Source: Microbacterium azadirachtae (GTDB lineage Bacteria; Actinomycetota; Actinomycetes; Actinomycetales; Microbacteriaceae). Taken from it: a stretch of DNA of 64,000 nt. Both the position numbers and the translations under genes were made by a program. Location of the stretch: NCBI RefSeq assembly GCF_000956545.1, contig NZ_JYIT01000076.1:39020-103019 (forward strand). Direction: 5' to 3'. The first letter of the stretch is position 1. Each line of letters opens with the position of its first letter. Shown here one piece after another: positions 1-9,257 of the stretch. The notes beneath the pieces are model-generated. The model worked only from the letters and a program-made list of their open reading frames with translations, was not told where the DNA came from and made no database searches.

Positions 1-60
1 GCCCTTGGTCGCGCCCTTCTTCTTGCTGTTGCCCGCTCCGGGCCTGCTCGGCTTAGCCAT
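1..60 (-). CDS. rlmB: 23S rRNA (guanosine-2'-O)-methyltransferase RlmB, N-terminal fragment
   Basis: Only the first 20 codons lie in the window, reading [20 protein letters not shown] from the ATG at 60. This short Lys/Gly/Ser-rich lead is typical of actinobacterial SpoU-family RlmB proteins, which follow cysS in this group and methylate a guanosine of 23S rRNA. The start overlaps the cysS stop by 8 nt, which implies translational coupling. The identification rests on this lead and the conserved neighbour; the catalytic knot domain is outside the window. Confidence 0.7.
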   Translation of the reverse strand, partial: MAKPSRPGAGNSKKKGATKG

Positions 61-1465
61 CGATGCTCCAATGAGTTCCGTCTGGAGTGTCCTCCAGGGT
101 GATGCCCGCGGCGGCGATCGCATCGCGGATGCGATCGGCGGCGGGCCAGTCCTTGTCGGCGCGCGCCTGGGCGCGCTGGGTGATCATCGCCTGGACGAGG
201 GCGTCCAGCGCGGTGGTGGTCTTCGTGTCGGATCCGTCGTCGGCCCACTCCGGTCCGAGGGGGTCGATGCCCAGGATCCGGGTCATCGCCTGCACGTCAG
301 CGAACGCCTCGACCGCCGCCTCGCGGTCGGAGCGGTCCAGCGCCGCATTGCCCGCGCGCACGGTCTCGTGCAGCACCGCGAGCGCCTGCGGCACGCCCAG
401 ATCGTCGTCCATCGCCGCGGCGAACGGCGCCGGCAGGTCGCGGCCGGCGTCCGCGAGGTGCGGGCCGTATGCGCGGATCACCCGCTCCTGGAACGTGCGG
501 ATCCGGCCGAGGGCGGCCTCCGCCTCGCTCCACGAGGAGTCGGTGAGGTCGAGGCTCGACCGGTAGTGGGCCGCGGCGAGCGCGTAGCGGATCACGAGCG
601 GGTCGTGCGCCGCCAGCACGTCGGCCGCAAGGGTGAAGTTGCCCAGCGACTTGGACATCTTCTGCCCGTCGACCGTGACGAGGCCGTTGTGCACCCAGTA
701 CCGGGCGAAGCCGTCGCCGGCCGCGGTCGACTGCGCGAGCTCGTTCTCGTGGTGCGGGAACCGCAGGTCGAGTCCGCCTCCGTGGATGTCGAACTCCTCG
801 CCCAGATAGCGGCGCGCCATCGCCGAGCACTCGATGTGCCAGCCCGGCCGCCCGGCGCCCCAGGGCGAGGCCCAGGTCGCGTCGGCGGGCTCCTCGGGCT
901 TGGCGCCCTTCCAGAGCGCGAAGTCCTGGGGGTTGCGCTTGCCGCGCGGGTCCGCATCGGCCGCCGGCTCCATGGCGTCGACGGACTGACGCGTCAGCTC
1001 GCCGTACGCCGGCCACGAGCGGACGTCGAAGTACACATCACCGGATCCGTCGGCCGCCGGGTAGGCGTGACCGCGGTCGATCAGGCGCTCGATCAGCTCC
1101 TGCATCTGCGGGACCGACGCCGTCGCCCGCGGCTCGTACGTCGGCGAGAGGATCCCGACCGCGGCGTACGCCGCGGTGAACTCCTGCTCCATGCGGTAGG
1201 CGAGCCCCCACCACTTCTCGGCGTCCGTCGCGTTCGCGAGCACCTTGTCGTCGATGTCGGTGACGTTGCGGACGAAGGTCACGCGCTCGTACCGCCGCTG
1301 CAGCCATCGGCGCAGCAGGTCGAAGCTCAGCGCGGCGCGCACGTGCCCGATGTGGGGCCCCGACTGCACCGTGGGTCCGCACACGTACATCGTCACGTTC
1401 GAGGGGTCGAGCGGGACGAAGTCGCGCAGTTCCTGCGCGCGCGTGTCATGGAGGCGGATCGTCAC
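53..1465 (-). CDS. cysS: Cysteinyl-tRNA synthetase
   Basis: This 470-residue class I aminoacyl-tRNA synthetase charges tRNA-Cys in the cytoplasm. The zinc ligand Cys sits in MYVCGPTV near residue 29, the HIGH box is HIGH at 37-40, a second zinc region reads GWHIECSAM, and the KMSKS loop is in [10 protein letters not shown]. Length and motif order match the bacterial family. The ATG at 1465 opens directly on the conserved start MTIRLHDT. The stop overlaps the rlmB start by 8 nt, forming the cysS-rlmB pair common in actinobacteria. Nothing looks abnormal. Confidence 0.97.
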   Translation of the reverse strand: MTIRLHDTRAQELRDFVPLDPSNVTMYVCGPTVQSGPHIGHVRAALSFDLLRRWLQRRYERVTFVRNVTDIDDKVLANATDAEKWWGLAYRMEQEFTAAYAAVGILSPTYEPRATASVPQMQELIERLIDRGHAYPAADGSGDVYFDVRSWPAYGELTRQSVDAMEPAADADPRGKRNPQDFALWKGAKPEEPADATWASPWGAGRPGWHIECSAMARRYLGEEFDIHGGGLDLRFPHHENELAQSTAAGDGFARYWVHNGLVTVDGQKMSKSLGNFTLAADVLAAHDPLVIRYALAAAHYRSSLDLTDSSWSEAEAALGRIRTFQERVIRAYGPHLADAGRDLPAPFAAAMDDDLGVPQALAVLHETVRAGNAALDRSDREAAVEAFADVQAMTRILGIDPLGPEWADDGSDTKTTTALDALVQAMITQRAQARADKDWPAADRIRDAIAAAGITLEDTPDGTHWSIDG

Positions 1466-1523
1466 CGCTCAAGCCTACCGGGGCGCCCCTGACAGTTTCG
1501 GAGCGCGGGACGCCTCCTCCACC

Positions 1524-1590
1524 TCCGTCTATTTGCGCCGAACCGTGGGATCTGAGGCCCGCAGGCCGCAGATCGGCGCAAATAGACGGA
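1524..1590. repeat. Long nested inverted repeat between the quinone oxidoreductase gene and cysS
   Basis: Arms 1524-1541 and 1573-1590 are perfect 18-nt reverse complements (core ccgtctatttgcgccga). Inside lies a second interrupted stem, gatctg/cagatc around ggcc-cgca-ggcc. It sits just past the 3' end of the minus-strand quinone oxidoreductase gene and before cysS. There is no T-tract, so it could be a factor-independent-like terminator or a dispersed REP-type palindrome. No second copy was seen in this window. Confidence 0.75.
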
Positions 1591-1619
1591 TACGGGGACG
1601 GAGCGGCGGCGGGGGCGGG

Positions 1620-2597
1620 TCAGGGACGCAAGAGGATCTTGCCCTCGCGGCCGGCGCGCAGGGTGCCCTCGGACGCCTCGCCGACGCGTTCGAACGGCAG
1701 CACCGCCTCGACCGGAAGGGTGAGCGCTCCGTCCCGCAGACGCTGCAGGAGCTCGCCGAACAGCGCGCCGCGCTGCTCCGCAGGCATGGCCGCGGCGACC
1801 TTCGATCCCCAGAAGCCGCGCACCGTGAGCTGCTTGAAGATGACGTCGCCGGAGGAGATCCGCATCGTCGGCGACGCCATCGCCCCGAACACGACCAGCA
1901 GCCCTCCGTCGCCCAGCATCGCGGCGATCTGACCGCTGCCGTCGCCACCGACAGAGTCGATCCCCGCACGGATCGGGGCATCGCCGGCCAGCGCCCTGAC
2001 CTGCTCCTGCCAGTCGTCCGCATCGGTCGCGACCACGTTCCGCACGCCCTGCGCGGCCAGCTCGGCGATCCCCTCCGCACGGCGCACCAGACTCACGACG
2101 TGCAGACCGCGCGCCGCGCCCAGCTGGGCGACCATGCGGCCGACTGCACCGTTCGCGGCGTTCTGGATCATCCAGTCCCCCGAGCCCAACCCGAGCGAGT
2201 CCAGCACGCTGATCGCGCTGAACGGCATGGACCCGAGCTGCGCGGCCTGCTCGTCCGGCACGTCGTCCGGCACCGGGATCAGGCCCGCCGCGGATGCCAG
2301 CACATACTCCGCCCAGGCGCCGAACGCGCCGGCGGCGGTCACCCGGCGACCCACCAGGGCGGCATCCACGCCCTCGCCCACGGCGTCGACCACGCCCACG
2401 GCCTCCGTGCCGGAGCGCGCCGGCAGCTCGGGCTTGTACCCGTAGAGACCGCGCACCGTGAGCAGGTCGTGGTTGTGCACGGTCGCGAGCAGCACGCGCA
2501 GCCGCACCTGGCCGGGGCCGGGCTCGGGCAGCGGCACCTCCTGCACCGACAGGACTTCGGCGGGGTCCCCGAACGAGGAGTGGACGAGTGCGCGCAT
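1620..2597 (-). CDS. Zinc-less quinone oxidoreductase / medium-chain alcohol dehydrogenase family protein
   Basis: A 325-residue medium-chain dehydrogenase/reductase. The N-terminal GroES-like part reads MRALVHSSFGDPAEVL and the Rossmann half contains NAANGAVGRMVAQLGAARG, a nucleotide-binding turn typical of the QOR/MECR branch. No cluster of structural zinc cysteines is visible, which fits an NADPH-dependent quinone or enoyl reductase. The ATG at 2597 was chosen because AAGAGG lies 7 nt upstream and the homologous start begins MRAL; further in-frame starts exist at 2618 and 2639. Substrate is unknown. It stands alone between ispDF and cysS. Confidence 0.85.
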   Translation of the reverse strand: MRALVHSSFGDPAEVLSVQEVPLPEPGPGQVRLRVLLATVHNHDLLTVRGLYGYKPELPARSGTEAVGVVDAVGEGVDAALVGRRVTAAGAFGAWAEYVLASAAGLIPVPDDVPDEQAAQLGSMPFSAISVLDSLGLGSGDWMIQNAANGAVGRMVAQLGAARGLHVVSLVRRAEGIAELAAQGVRNVVATDADDWQEQVRALAGDAPIRAGIDSVGGDGSGQIAAMLGDGGLLVVFGAMASPTMRISSGDVIFKQLTVRGFWGSKVAAAMPAEQRGALFGELLQRLRDGALTLPVEAVLPFERVGEASEGTLRAGREGKILLRP

Positions 2598-2696
2598 GGT
2601 GAGCCTCTTCTCCGGCATGGACGCGGCGGACCGCCGCATGCTCCCAGCGTAGGCAGGAGCGGAGAACGGGCGGAACAGGATCCTGCCGTCCCGGAT

Positions 2697-3896
2697 TCAG
2701 CTGCGGGCGATCGGGCGCACGCGGGCGATCGGCTGCACGAGCGCCACCGCGGTGACGGAGATCCCCTCCCCGCGCCCCGGGAAGCCGAGCCCGTCGGTGG
2801 TCGTCGCCGACACCGCGACGGCGGCCCCGCCGAGTGCCGCGGACAGCGCCTGCTCCGCCTCGGCGCGGCGCGCGCTGAACCGCGGCCGGTTGCCCTGGAA
2901 CTGCACCGAGACGTTGCCCACGGCGAACCCCGCCTCCGCCAGGATCTCCGCGGTGCGTGCGAGGAACACGTCGCCGTGCGCCCCCGCGTACTCCGGGTGG
3001 GCGGTGCCGAAGTGCTGCCCGATATCGCCGAGGCCTGCCGCGCCGAGCAAGGCGTCGACGATCGCGTGCGCCACGGCGTCGCCGTCGGAGTGCCCTTCCA
3101 GCGCCGGCTCGCCGGGCCAGTCCAGGCCTGCGAGGCGCAGGGTGCCGCCGGCGGCGAAGGCGTGCACATCGGTGCCGATGCCGATGCGCGGGAGGGCGGG
3201 CTCGGTCGCTGCGAGGATCATGCGGGCGCGCTCCAGGTCGTGCGGGGTGGTGATCTTGAAGGCCTCTTCGGATCCGGGCACGTGATGGACGGCTCCCCCG
3301 GCCGCGGCGAACAGGGCCGCATCGTCGGTGTGCTCCGCCCCCCGCTGCACGGCCTGCGCATACGCCGCTTCGAGCTCGGCGCGCGGGAATCCCTGCGGCG
3401 TCTGCGCTGCGGCGAGCTCCGCGCGGTCGACGGGCGCGATGACGACGCCCGCGTGCACTCGCTTCAGGGTGTCGACGACCGGGAGCGCGGGGATCGCGCC
3501 GACTCCCGGGGCGACGGCGTCGGCGACCGCGCCGAACTGGGCCGCGGGGGCCAGCGCCCGGGCGGCGTCATGCACGAGAACGGTGTCGATGCCGTCGGCG
3601 AGCACGGCGAGACCCGCCGCGACGGAGCGCTGACGGGTGTCGCCGCCCGCGACGACCTGGACAGGGCGGCCGTCCGCCGCCTCCGTCGCCTCGGCCTCCC
3701 GCCCGGCCGGGACGACCAGGACCACCTGCGCGGGCTCCGCGGCGAACACGCCGTCGAGCGCGTGCTGCAGGATCGTGCGTCCGGCCAGCGGCACGAAAGC
3801 CTTCGGCGCCCCGGCGGCAAGCCGGGTGCCGGACCCCGCCGCCACGACGATCACGGCACTGCGGGTGAGGGGCGAGGACGAGGGCTGGTCGTTCAC
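2697..3896 (-). CDS. ispDF: Bifunctional IspD-IspF, MEP pathway of isoprenoid synthesis
   Basis: A 399-residue fusion. The N-terminal cytidylyltransferase (IspD) has AAGSGTRL and APKAFVPL near residues 19-35 and converts MEP to CDP-ME. The C-terminal MECDP synthase (IspF, from about residue 237) has the metal motif GTDVHAF and [12 protein letters not shown], and forms the cyclic diphosphate. The steps are not consecutive (IspE acts between them), yet fusions are well known. The start is a GTG at 3896. The 212-nt gap to the divergent PadR gene holds both promoters. Confidence 0.95.
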   Translation of the reverse strand: MNDQPSSSPLTRSAVIVVAAGSGTRLAAGAPKAFVPLAGRTILQHALDGVFAAEPAQVVLVVPAGREAEATEAADGRPVQVVAGGDTRQRSVAAGLAVLADGIDTVLVHDAARALAPAAQFGAVADAVAPGVGAIPALPVVDTLKRVHAGVVIAPVDRAELAAAQTPQGFPRAELEAAYAQAVQRGAEHTDDAALFAAAGGAVHHVPGSEEAFKITTPHDLERARMILAATEPALPRIGIGTDVHAFAAGGTLRLAGLDWPGEPALEGHSDGDAVAHAIVDALLGAAGLGDIGQHFGTAHPEYAGAHGDVFLARTAEILAEAGFAVGNVSVQFQGNRPRFSARRAEAEQALSAALGGAAVAVSATTTDGLGFPGRGEGISVTAVALVQPIARVRPIARS

Positions 3897-4070
3897 GCTC
3901 TCACGTTAGCGCTCGCCGACTCGCGACGTTGTGCGGGGAGGCGCTGCCGTTCTGCAGGTTCCGCCCTCCTCGCGGGCGCATCACGTCGCGGATCGATGCC
4001 TAACGCGCGCTGCGCGGATCCTCGTCTCCCTGCATAACCGCCGGGCGTCCCTGCAGAATGTCAAAGTTAC

Positions 4071-4107
4071 TTGCGTGAATGAGTACTTGATCTGATACAG
4101 TACTTGA
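4071..4107 (+). promoter_or_regulatory. Probable promoter and PadR operator with direct repeats
   Basis: AGTACTTGA occurs twice, at 4082-4090 and 4099-4107, 17 nt apart, and a weaker AGTTACTTG lies at 4066-4074. TTGCGT (4071) and GATACA (4094) could serve as -35 and -10 with a 17-nt spacer. Transcription would then start almost at the ATG at 4109, giving a leaderless mRNA. Self-binding by the PadR product is inferred from family behaviour. Confidence 0.5.
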
Positions 4108-4108
4108 C

Positions 4109-4450
4109 ATGAACGAGGACGCCTTCTCCGCCGACCTCCTGCGCGGGCACACCGACACGATCGTGCTCTCCACGCTCCGAGGCGGCGACCGCTACGGCTT
4201 CGAGATCTACAAGACCATCCGGGATGCGACCGGAGGGGACCACGAGATCAAGGAGGCCACCCTCTACGCGACCTATCGCCGCCTCGAGAAGGACGGCCTG
4301 GTCGAGTCTTACTGGGGCGACGAGACGCAGGGCGGTCGGCGCAAGTACTACCGGATCACCGACGCCGGGCGCGCGGTGTACCGAAGCAACGTCGCGGCAT
4401 GGGTCGCCACCCGCCGCGTGATCGACACTCTCCTGGACGTGAAGGGCTGA
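4109..4450 (+). CDS. PadR family transcriptional regulator
   Basis: A 113-residue winged-helix repressor. The N-terminal part has the PadR pattern DTIVLSTLRGGDRYGFEIYK, followed by EATLYATYRRLEKDGLVES, where helix alpha3 and the wing contact DNA; the wing ends QGGRRKYYRITDAG. It is the short subfamily 1 form with little C-terminal dimer domain. It is followed after 4 nt by a membrane protein with a prefix domain, then an ABC-2 exporter, so it probably represses its own operon and is released by an exporter substrate. The inducer cannot be read from sequence. Confidence 0.93.
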   Translation: MNEDAFSADLLRGHTDTIVLSTLRGGDRYGFEIYKTIRDATGGDHEIKEATLYATYRRLEKDGLVESYWGDETQGGRRKYYRITDAGRAVYRSNVAAWVATRRVIDTLLDVKG

Positions 4451-4454
4451 CCCC

Positions 4455-5336
4455 ATGAACACCGACATCCACCGCCTCCTGGACGAGGCCTTCGCCGGGA
4501 TCGAGATGACTCCCGCCGCACAGGATCTGAAGGAGGAGATCCGCGCGAACGTCGCCGCCCAGGTCGACGACCTCGTGGCCGCAGGCGTCTCCCCCGCCGA
4601 GGCCGCGCAACGCGCGATCGCCGAGCTGGGCGATGTGCGTTCGCTGCTGGACGACGAGCCCGCCGCTCCCCTCGGCTGGGAGGCGCTCAGCGCCCGCAAC
4701 CGGGTGCGGCCGAAGCCCGGGTTCGTCGTGCGCACCGTGCTGCTGAGCGTGCTCGCCGCCGGGGCCCTGATCGGTATCCTGCTCGCGCTGCTGCTCCTGC
4801 ATCCCGCGGGCCCGGCGCTCGTGGCCGGCCTCGGCGCCGTGGCCGCGGTGTCGCTCGGCGTCGTGACCGCCGACGCGCTGCTGCAGGAGACCACGACGAA
4901 CCATCCGCTGCCCGCGCGGCGCGCGGTCGGGTTCGGGCTGGCCACGGGCGGGACGCTGCTCGCGCTGGCGCTCGGCGGGGCGTTCGCGCTCGCCCTCGAC
5001 CAGCTGTGGCTCGTGATCCTCGCCGCCGTGCTGCTCGTCGCCTCGATCGCGCTGTTCTCCTATCTCGGTGCGACCCAGACCAACCGCCACAAGGCCTGGA
5101 TCCACGGCGCCATGACGCCGATGCCGCCGAACCGCTTCGAGACGGATCCGGAGGCCGCCGCCCGCTTCGGCATCTACACCGCCGTGATCTGGTTCGTCAC
5201 TCTCGCCGCGATCGTCGTCCTCGTCTTCACCGCCGGCTGGTGGTGGGCTCCCGTCGCATTCGTGGCGGGCCTGGCAGCCATGATGCTGCTCCTCGCCCGC
5301 ATGCTCTACGCACCGCGCAGCGGCGACCGCCGCTGA
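4455..5336 (+). CDS. Permease prefix domain-containing membrane protein
   Basis: 293 residues. The first 75 form a soluble helical domain (HRLLDEAFAGIEMTPAAQDL, then AAQRAIAELGDVRSLLD) like the permease prefix domain 1 seen in PadR-associated operons. About six hydrophobic segments follow, with a soluble loop near residues 205-230. It is translationally linked to the PadR gene (4-nt gap). Such genes regularly sit between a PadR regulator and an ABC exporter; whether the protein senses or transports is unknown. Confidence 0.8.
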   Translation: MNTDIHRLLDEAFAGIEMTPAAQDLKEEIRANVAAQVDDLVAAGVSPAEAAQRAIAELGDVRSLLDDEPAAPLGWEALSARNRVRPKPGFVVRTVLLSVLAAGALIGILLALLLLHPAGPALVAGLGAVAAVSLGVVTADALLQETTTNHPLPARRAVGFGLATGGTLLALALGGAFALALDQLWLVILAAVLLVASIALFSYLGATQTNRHKAWIHGAMTPMPPNRFETDPEAAARFGIYTAVIWFVTLAAIVVLVFTAGWWWAPVAFVAGLAAMMLLLARMLYAPRSGDRR

Positions 5337-5424
5337 CCGGTCGGGCGGATCCCGGCACAGAACCGGGACGGATCCGCCCTCCCCCACACGAAGAAGAACC
5401 CTCAGAACGGAAGGGATGCTCGTC

Positions 5425-6441
5425 ATGCCTGCAGAACACACCGCCATCGTCGCCGACCACCTCGTGAAGGAGTACCGCGGCCGCGGCCGCCGGCCCGCCG
5501 TCCGAGCCCTCGACGGCCTGAGCTTCACCGTCCCGGCCGGACGCGTCTTCGGCCTCCTCGGCCCCAACGGCGCCGGCAAGTCGACCACCACCAAGATCCT
5601 CACCACCCTGTCGCGGCCGACCTCCGGACGCGCGGTCGTGGCGGGGCGCGACGTCGCATCGGCACCCGGCGACGTGCGCACCGCGATCGGCTACGTCTCC
5701 CAGGGGACGGGCACGGATCCGAACCTCACGGCGACGGAGAACCTCGAGATCGCCGGTCGCATGCGCGGTCTCAGCGGATCCGAGGCCCGCGCCCGCTCGG
5801 CCCGACTGCTCACGGAGTTCGACCTCGACGACGCCACCCGGCGCCCCGTGCGCACGTTCTCCGGCGGCATGCGCCGCCGCCTCGACGTTGCTGCAGCGCT
5901 CGTTCATCGTCCGCAGGTGCTCTTCCTGGACGAGCCGACCACGGGCCTGGACCCCGAGGCCCGCGCGACGATGTGGGCGGAGATCCGCCGTCTCGCCGGC
6001 GAGGAGGCGCTCACGGTCGTGCTCACCACCCACTACATGGAGGAGGCCGATCGACTCGCCGACGAGCTGCTCCTGGTGAACCGCGGGCGGGCCGTCGCCC
6101 ATGGATCACCGGACGAGCTCAAGGCCGCATTGCACGGCGACGCCGTACGGGTGACGCTCATCGAGCCCGACCCGGTCGCCGTACGCACCGCGGTCGCGGT
6201 CGTGCCGGGCCTGCGCGACGTGCTGGTCGAGACGTCCGGCGTCGACGGCCTGCTCGTGGCGCGCACCGACGACGCCGCCTCGGCGGTCGGCGCCGTGATC
6301 GCCGCGCTCGACGCCGCAGGAGTCCGCTACGGACAGGTCGCGGCTTCCCACCCCACCCTCGACGACGTGTACCTGCACTTCGTCGGCCACACCTTCGGCG
6401 ACGCCCCCACGTCCGCCCTCACGGAAGGAGTCGCCGCATGA
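5425..6441 (+). CDS. ABC-2 type exporter, ATP-binding subunit (DrrA-like)
   Basis: A 338-residue ATPase of the daunorubicin-resistance family. Walker A is LLGPNGAGKSTTTK, the signature is SGGMRRRLDVA, and Walker B is LFLDEPTTGLDP, with H-loop TTHYMEEADRLAD. The C-terminal 100 residues form the usual DrrA accessory domain. The ATG at 5425 is preferred to 5416 because GGAAGGG (5409-5415) abuts the earlier codon but lies 9 nt before the later one. It overlaps the permease by an ATGA. It likely energises export of a hydrophobic compound or drug; the substrate is unknown. Confidence 0.93.
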   Translation: MPAEHTAIVADHLVKEYRGRGRRPAVRALDGLSFTVPAGRVFGLLGPNGAGKSTTTKILTTLSRPTSGRAVVAGRDVASAPGDVRTAIGYVSQGTGTDPNLTATENLEIAGRMRGLSGSEARARSARLLTEFDLDDATRRPVRTFSGGMRRRLDVAAALVHRPQVLFLDEPTTGLDPEARATMWAEIRRLAGEEALTVVLTTHYMEEADRLADELLLVNRGRAVAHGSPDELKAALHGDAVRVTLIEPDPVAVRTAVAVVPGLRDVLVETSGVDGLLVARTDDAASAVGAVIAALDAAGVRYGQVAASHPTLDDVYLHFVGHTFGDAPTSALTEGVAA

Positions 6442-7256
6442 GCGCGATCGCCCTCTCCCCCGCTCACCAGGCCGCCGCCGCCCAGGCGGGCTGGCTCACG
6501 CAGACCGGGCAGGTGTTCCGGCGCTGGTCCATCGTGTCCGTGCGCCAGGCCTGGGGCCCGGTCATGAGCCTGATCCAGCCGGTGATCTGGATCCTGCTGT
6601 TCGGCCAGGTGTTCCGCACTCTCGGTGCGCTGCCGGCCTTCGGCGGCCACGGCTACATCGACTACCTCGTGCCGGGGATCCTCATGATGACGGTGCTCTA
6701 CTCGGGCGCCTGGGCCGGCACCGGCTACATCGAGGACATCGACTCGGGGGTGATGGACCAGTACCTCACGTCTCCCCTGCGGCGCTCGGCGATCATCGCC
6801 GGCCAGCTGCTGCAGCAGCTCGTGATCAACGTGCTGCAGTCGGTCGTCGTGCTGGGCATCGGCTGGCTCGGCGGTGCGCGCTATCCCGGCGGCGCCGGCG
6901 GAATGCTCGCCGCCCTCGCGGTCGCGACCCTGCTCGCGGCGACGTTCTGCTGCGCCTCGACGGCGGTCGCGCTCACGGCGCGCAGCCAGATCGCGCTCAT
7001 CAGCCTGTCGCAGCTGATCGTGCTGCCGGCCACCTTCCTGTCGACCACGATGATGCCCGCGGCCGCGATGCCGGACTGGGTGCAGAACGTGTCCCGAGGG
7101 AACCCGATGACCTGGGCGGTCGAGCTCGGGAGGGGCGGCCTCGCCGGCGTCTTCCCGGCGGACGGCTGGTGGCAGGCCGGCGGCCTCGCCCTGCTCGCGT
7201 GCCTCGCCTTCGCCTGGGCCCTGCGGGCGATCCACCGCTACCAGCGCTCGATCTGA
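6438..7256 (+). CDS. ABC-2 type exporter, permease subunit (DrrB-like)
   Basis: 272 residues with six predicted membrane spans, beginning at VRQAWGPVMSLIQPVIWILL and ending ALLACLAFAWALRAIHRY. The motif around YIDYLVPGILMMTVLYSG and the amphipathic stretch VMDQYLTSPLRRSAIIAG are typical of DrrB-type transporters. Its ATG at 6438 overlaps the stop of the ATPase gene, so the two form one complex and one transcript with the PadR gene. A strong hairpin follows. Confidence 0.92.
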   Translation: MSAIALSPAHQAAAAQAGWLTQTGQVFRRWSIVSVRQAWGPVMSLIQPVIWILLFGQVFRTLGALPAFGGHGYIDYLVPGILMMTVLYSGAWAGTGYIEDIDSGVMDQYLTSPLRRSAIIAGQLLQQLVINVLQSVVVLGIGWLGGARYPGGAGGMLAALAVATLLAATFCCASTAVALTARSQIALISLSQLIVLPATFLSTTMMPAAAMPDWVQNVSRGNPMTWAVELGRGGLAGVFPADGWWQAGGLALLACLAFAWALRAIHRYQRSI

Positions 7257-7271
7257 GACCGTGCGGGCGCG

Positions 7272-7309
7272 AAGAAGGGGTGGATGCCGTTCGGCATCCA
7301 CCCCTTCTT
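7272..7309. terminator. Bidirectional terminator hairpin between the ABC operon and carD
   Basis: A perfect 17-bp stem (7272-7288 with 7293-7309) closed by a GTTC tetraloop. It lies between two convergent units, 16 nt after the permease stop and 9 nt from the carD stop, so it probably ends both transcripts. Confidence 0.85.
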
Positions 7310-7317
7310 GAAGGATC

Positions 7318-7800
7318 TCAGGAGGCGAGGACCTCGTCGAGCAGCGATCCGGCCTTCTCCTCGTCGATCTTCTCCGCGAGCGCGAGCTCGGAGGTGAGGA
7401 TCTGACGGGCCTTGGCCAGCATGCGCTTCTCGCCCGCGGAGAGGCCGCGGTCCTGATCGCGGCGCCACAGGTCGCGGACGACCTCGCTGACCTTGATCAC
7501 ATCGCCCGAGGCGAGCTTCTCGAGGTTCGCCTTGTAGCGGCGCGACCAGTTGGTCGGCTCCTCTGTGAACGGGGCGCGCAGCACCTCGAAGACCCGGTCC
7601 AGGCCTTCCTGGCCGATCACGTCGCGCACGCCGACCAGGTCGACGTTCTCGGCAGGCACCTCGATGATGAGGTCTCCCTGCGTGACGTTCAGCTTCAGGT
7701 ACTTCTTGGTCTCACCCTTGATCACCCGGTCCTTGACCTCGATGATCGTCGCGGCGCCGTGGTGCGGATAGACCACGGTCTCACCAACCTCAAAAAGCAT
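7318..7800 (-). CDS. carD: CarD family RNA polymerase-binding regulator
   Basis: 160 residues, matching mycobacterial CarD (about 162). The N-terminal RNA polymerase interaction domain begins [19 protein letters not shown], and the helical C-terminal half holds the DNA-binding and promoter-wedge tryptophan region ([20 protein letters not shown]). CarD stabilises open complexes at rRNA and many housekeeping promoters. The ATG at 7800 is chosen over a 12-codon upstream extension because AAAGGA lies about 9 nt before it and the family starts there. It is transcribed alone. Confidence 0.95.
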   Translation of the reverse strand: MLFEVGETVVYPHHGAATIIEVKDRVIKGETKKYLKLNVTQGDLIIEVPAENVDLVGVRDVIGQEGLDRVFEVLRAPFTEEPTNWSRRYKANLEKLASGDVIKVSEVVRDLWRRDQDRGLSAGEKRMLAKARQILTSELALAEKIDEEKAGSLLDEVLAS

Positions 7801-7967
7801 AAAGTCGTGTCCTTTCGGCAACCTCCAGGATACCACAGCCGGAATGCGCTAAGGTTCGCGCCCCCTGCCCGCTCCCTCCCCTCTCACGCGCATGAGCCGA
7901 GCCGTGTGCGGACGGCGCGTGCCCCTAGAATGGTGCTGGATCATCACGTGAATTTTCTGGAGGACCC

Positions 7968-8516
7968 GTGAAATCGCGCCTTGCTGCGTCCATCGCCCTC
8001 AGCGCCCTCGTCATCGTCGGCGCCACCGGGTGCGCCGGGATCACTCCGCAGGCGACCACGATCGACTACTCGGCCTCCGACGGCGCCAACGTGCCCCGGA
8101 AGGGCCCGATCGAGGTGCGCAACGCCTTCTTCGTCGTCGACGAGGCGGGCACCACCGGCAACCTCGTCGCGGGTCTGGTGAACACCACGGCGGACTCGGC
8201 GACGATCCACATCACCGTCGGCGACGGCCCCGGTCAGAGCGTGCGCGTCGCGGGCCAGAAGTCGGTGAGCCTGGGCGGCGACGACGCCGAGCCGCTGACG
8301 TTCGAGGGCCTGGACACCAAGGCCGGGAAGACCGTCGACGTCTACTTCCAGTCCGGCAGCGCGGAGGGCGTCAAGTACGCGATCCCCGTGCTCGACGGCA
8401 CCCTCCCCTACTACTCGAAGCTGGTGCCGAGCGCGAAGCCGAGCCCCGCTCCCACCACCACCGTCGCGCCGGCGGTCGAGCCCACCCCGACGCCCAGCGA
8501 GACGCCGGTCGGCTGA
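7968..8516 (+). CDS. Putative lipoprotein, function unknown
   Basis: 182 residues beginning with GTG at 7968. A signal peptide MKSRLAASIALSALVIVGAT is followed by a lipobox with Cys at residue 23 (ATGCAG), so the protein is likely anchored outside the membrane. The body is beta-rich (VEVRNAFFVVDEAGTTG-like strands, an Ig-like or copper-binding-protein style fold), and the tail is Pro/Thr-rich (PSPAPTTTVAP). Homologues seem restricted to actinobacteria and are generally uncharacterised. It is followed by a terminator shared with regX3. Confidence 0.85.
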   Translation: MKSRLAASIALSALVIVGATGCAGITPQATTIDYSASDGANVPRKGPIEVRNAFFVVDEAGTTGNLVAGLVNTTADSATIHITVGDGPGQSVRVAGQKSVSLGGDDAEPLTFEGLDTKAGKTVDVYFQSGSAEGVKYAIPVLDGTLPYYSKLVPSAKPSPAPTTTVAPAVEPTPTPSETPVG

Positions 8517-8525
8517 CCTGCCACA

Positions 8526-8563
8526 CAGAAGGCCCCTCGATCCTCGGATCGGGGGGCCTTCTG
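8526..8563. terminator. Bidirectional terminator hairpin
   Basis: 18-bp stem 8526-8543 with 8546-8563, one G-T wobble, minimal loop. It sits between the convergent lipoprotein and regX3 genes and ends 10 nt from the regX3 stop. Confidence 0.8.
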
Positions 8564-8573
8564 CGTGGGCTCC

Positions 8574-9257
8574 TCAGCCTTCGAAGCGGTAGCCGAGGCC
8601 GCGCACGGTGACGAGCATGACCGGCTCGGAGGGGTTCTCCTCGATGCGCGAGCGGATCCGCTTGATGTGCACGTCGAGGGTCTTCGTGTCCCCGAAGTAG
8701 TCGCTGCCCCACACCCGGTCGATCAGCTGGCCGCGCGTGAGCACGCGTCCCGAGTTGCGCATGAGCACCTCGAGCAGCTCGAATTCCTTCAACGGCATGT
8801 TGATCACCTCGCCGTCGACGGCGACCGTGTGCCGGTCGATGTCGACCGTCACCCTGCCGCCCTCGAGGATGCGCTCGTCCACGTCGTCCTCTGCCTGCAC
8901 GACGCGGCGCAGCACCGCACGCATCCGCGCCAGCAGCTCGCGCGACGAGTACGGCTTGGTGATGTAGTCGTCGGCGCCGAGCTCGAGCCCCACGACGATG
9001 TCGACCTCGGAGTCCTTCGCGGTGAGCATGATGATCGGAACGGCCGACGTGGTGCGGATCTGCCGGCACACCTCGGTGCCCGGCATCCCCGGCAGCATCA
9101 AGTCGAGCAGGACGATGTCCGCCCCGCTCTCGCGGAACAGGGCGAGCGCGGTGGGTCCGTCCTCGGCGATCTCGACCTCGTAGCCCTCCCGGCGCAGCAG
9201 ATAGGCGAGCGGGTCGGCGAGGTCGGGCTCGTCTTCGACGAGGAGGATGCGGGTCAT
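8574..9257 (-). CDS. regX3: OmpR-family response regulator RegX3/PhoP of the phosphate regulon
   Basis: 227 residues. The receiver domain has the acidic pocket VEDEPD and phospho-acceptor Asp52 (LLDLMLPG), with the switch Thr in LTAKDS and Lys in TKPYSS. The C-terminal winged helix ends DVHIKRIRSRIEENPSEPV and LVTVRGLGYRFEG. Its start overlaps the senX3 stop by 4 nt. With phoU divergent and pst/ppk nearby, it is the phosphate-starvation regulator (RegX3 in mycobacteria, PhoP in Streptomyces), binding 11-nt direct repeats before phosphate genes. Confidence 0.93.
   Translation of the reverse strand: MTRILLVEDEPDLADPLAYLLRREGYEVEIAEDGPTALALFRESGADIVLLDLMLPGMPGTEVCRQIRTTSAVPIIMLTAKDSEVDIVVGLELGADDYITKPYSSRELLARMRAVLRRVVQAEDDVDERILEGGRVTVDIDRHTVAVDGEVINMPLKEFELLEVLMRNSGRVLTRGQLIDRVWGSDYFGDTKTLDVHIKRIRSRIEENPSEPVMLVTVRGLGYRFEG

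Noticed and set aside
1245..4037. 930-codon open frame on the plus strand
   Set aside because: Composed of Arg/Gly/Ala/Pro/His; it is antisense to cysS, the quinone oxidoreductase and ispDF, which have clear motifs. An artefact of GC-rich third positions.
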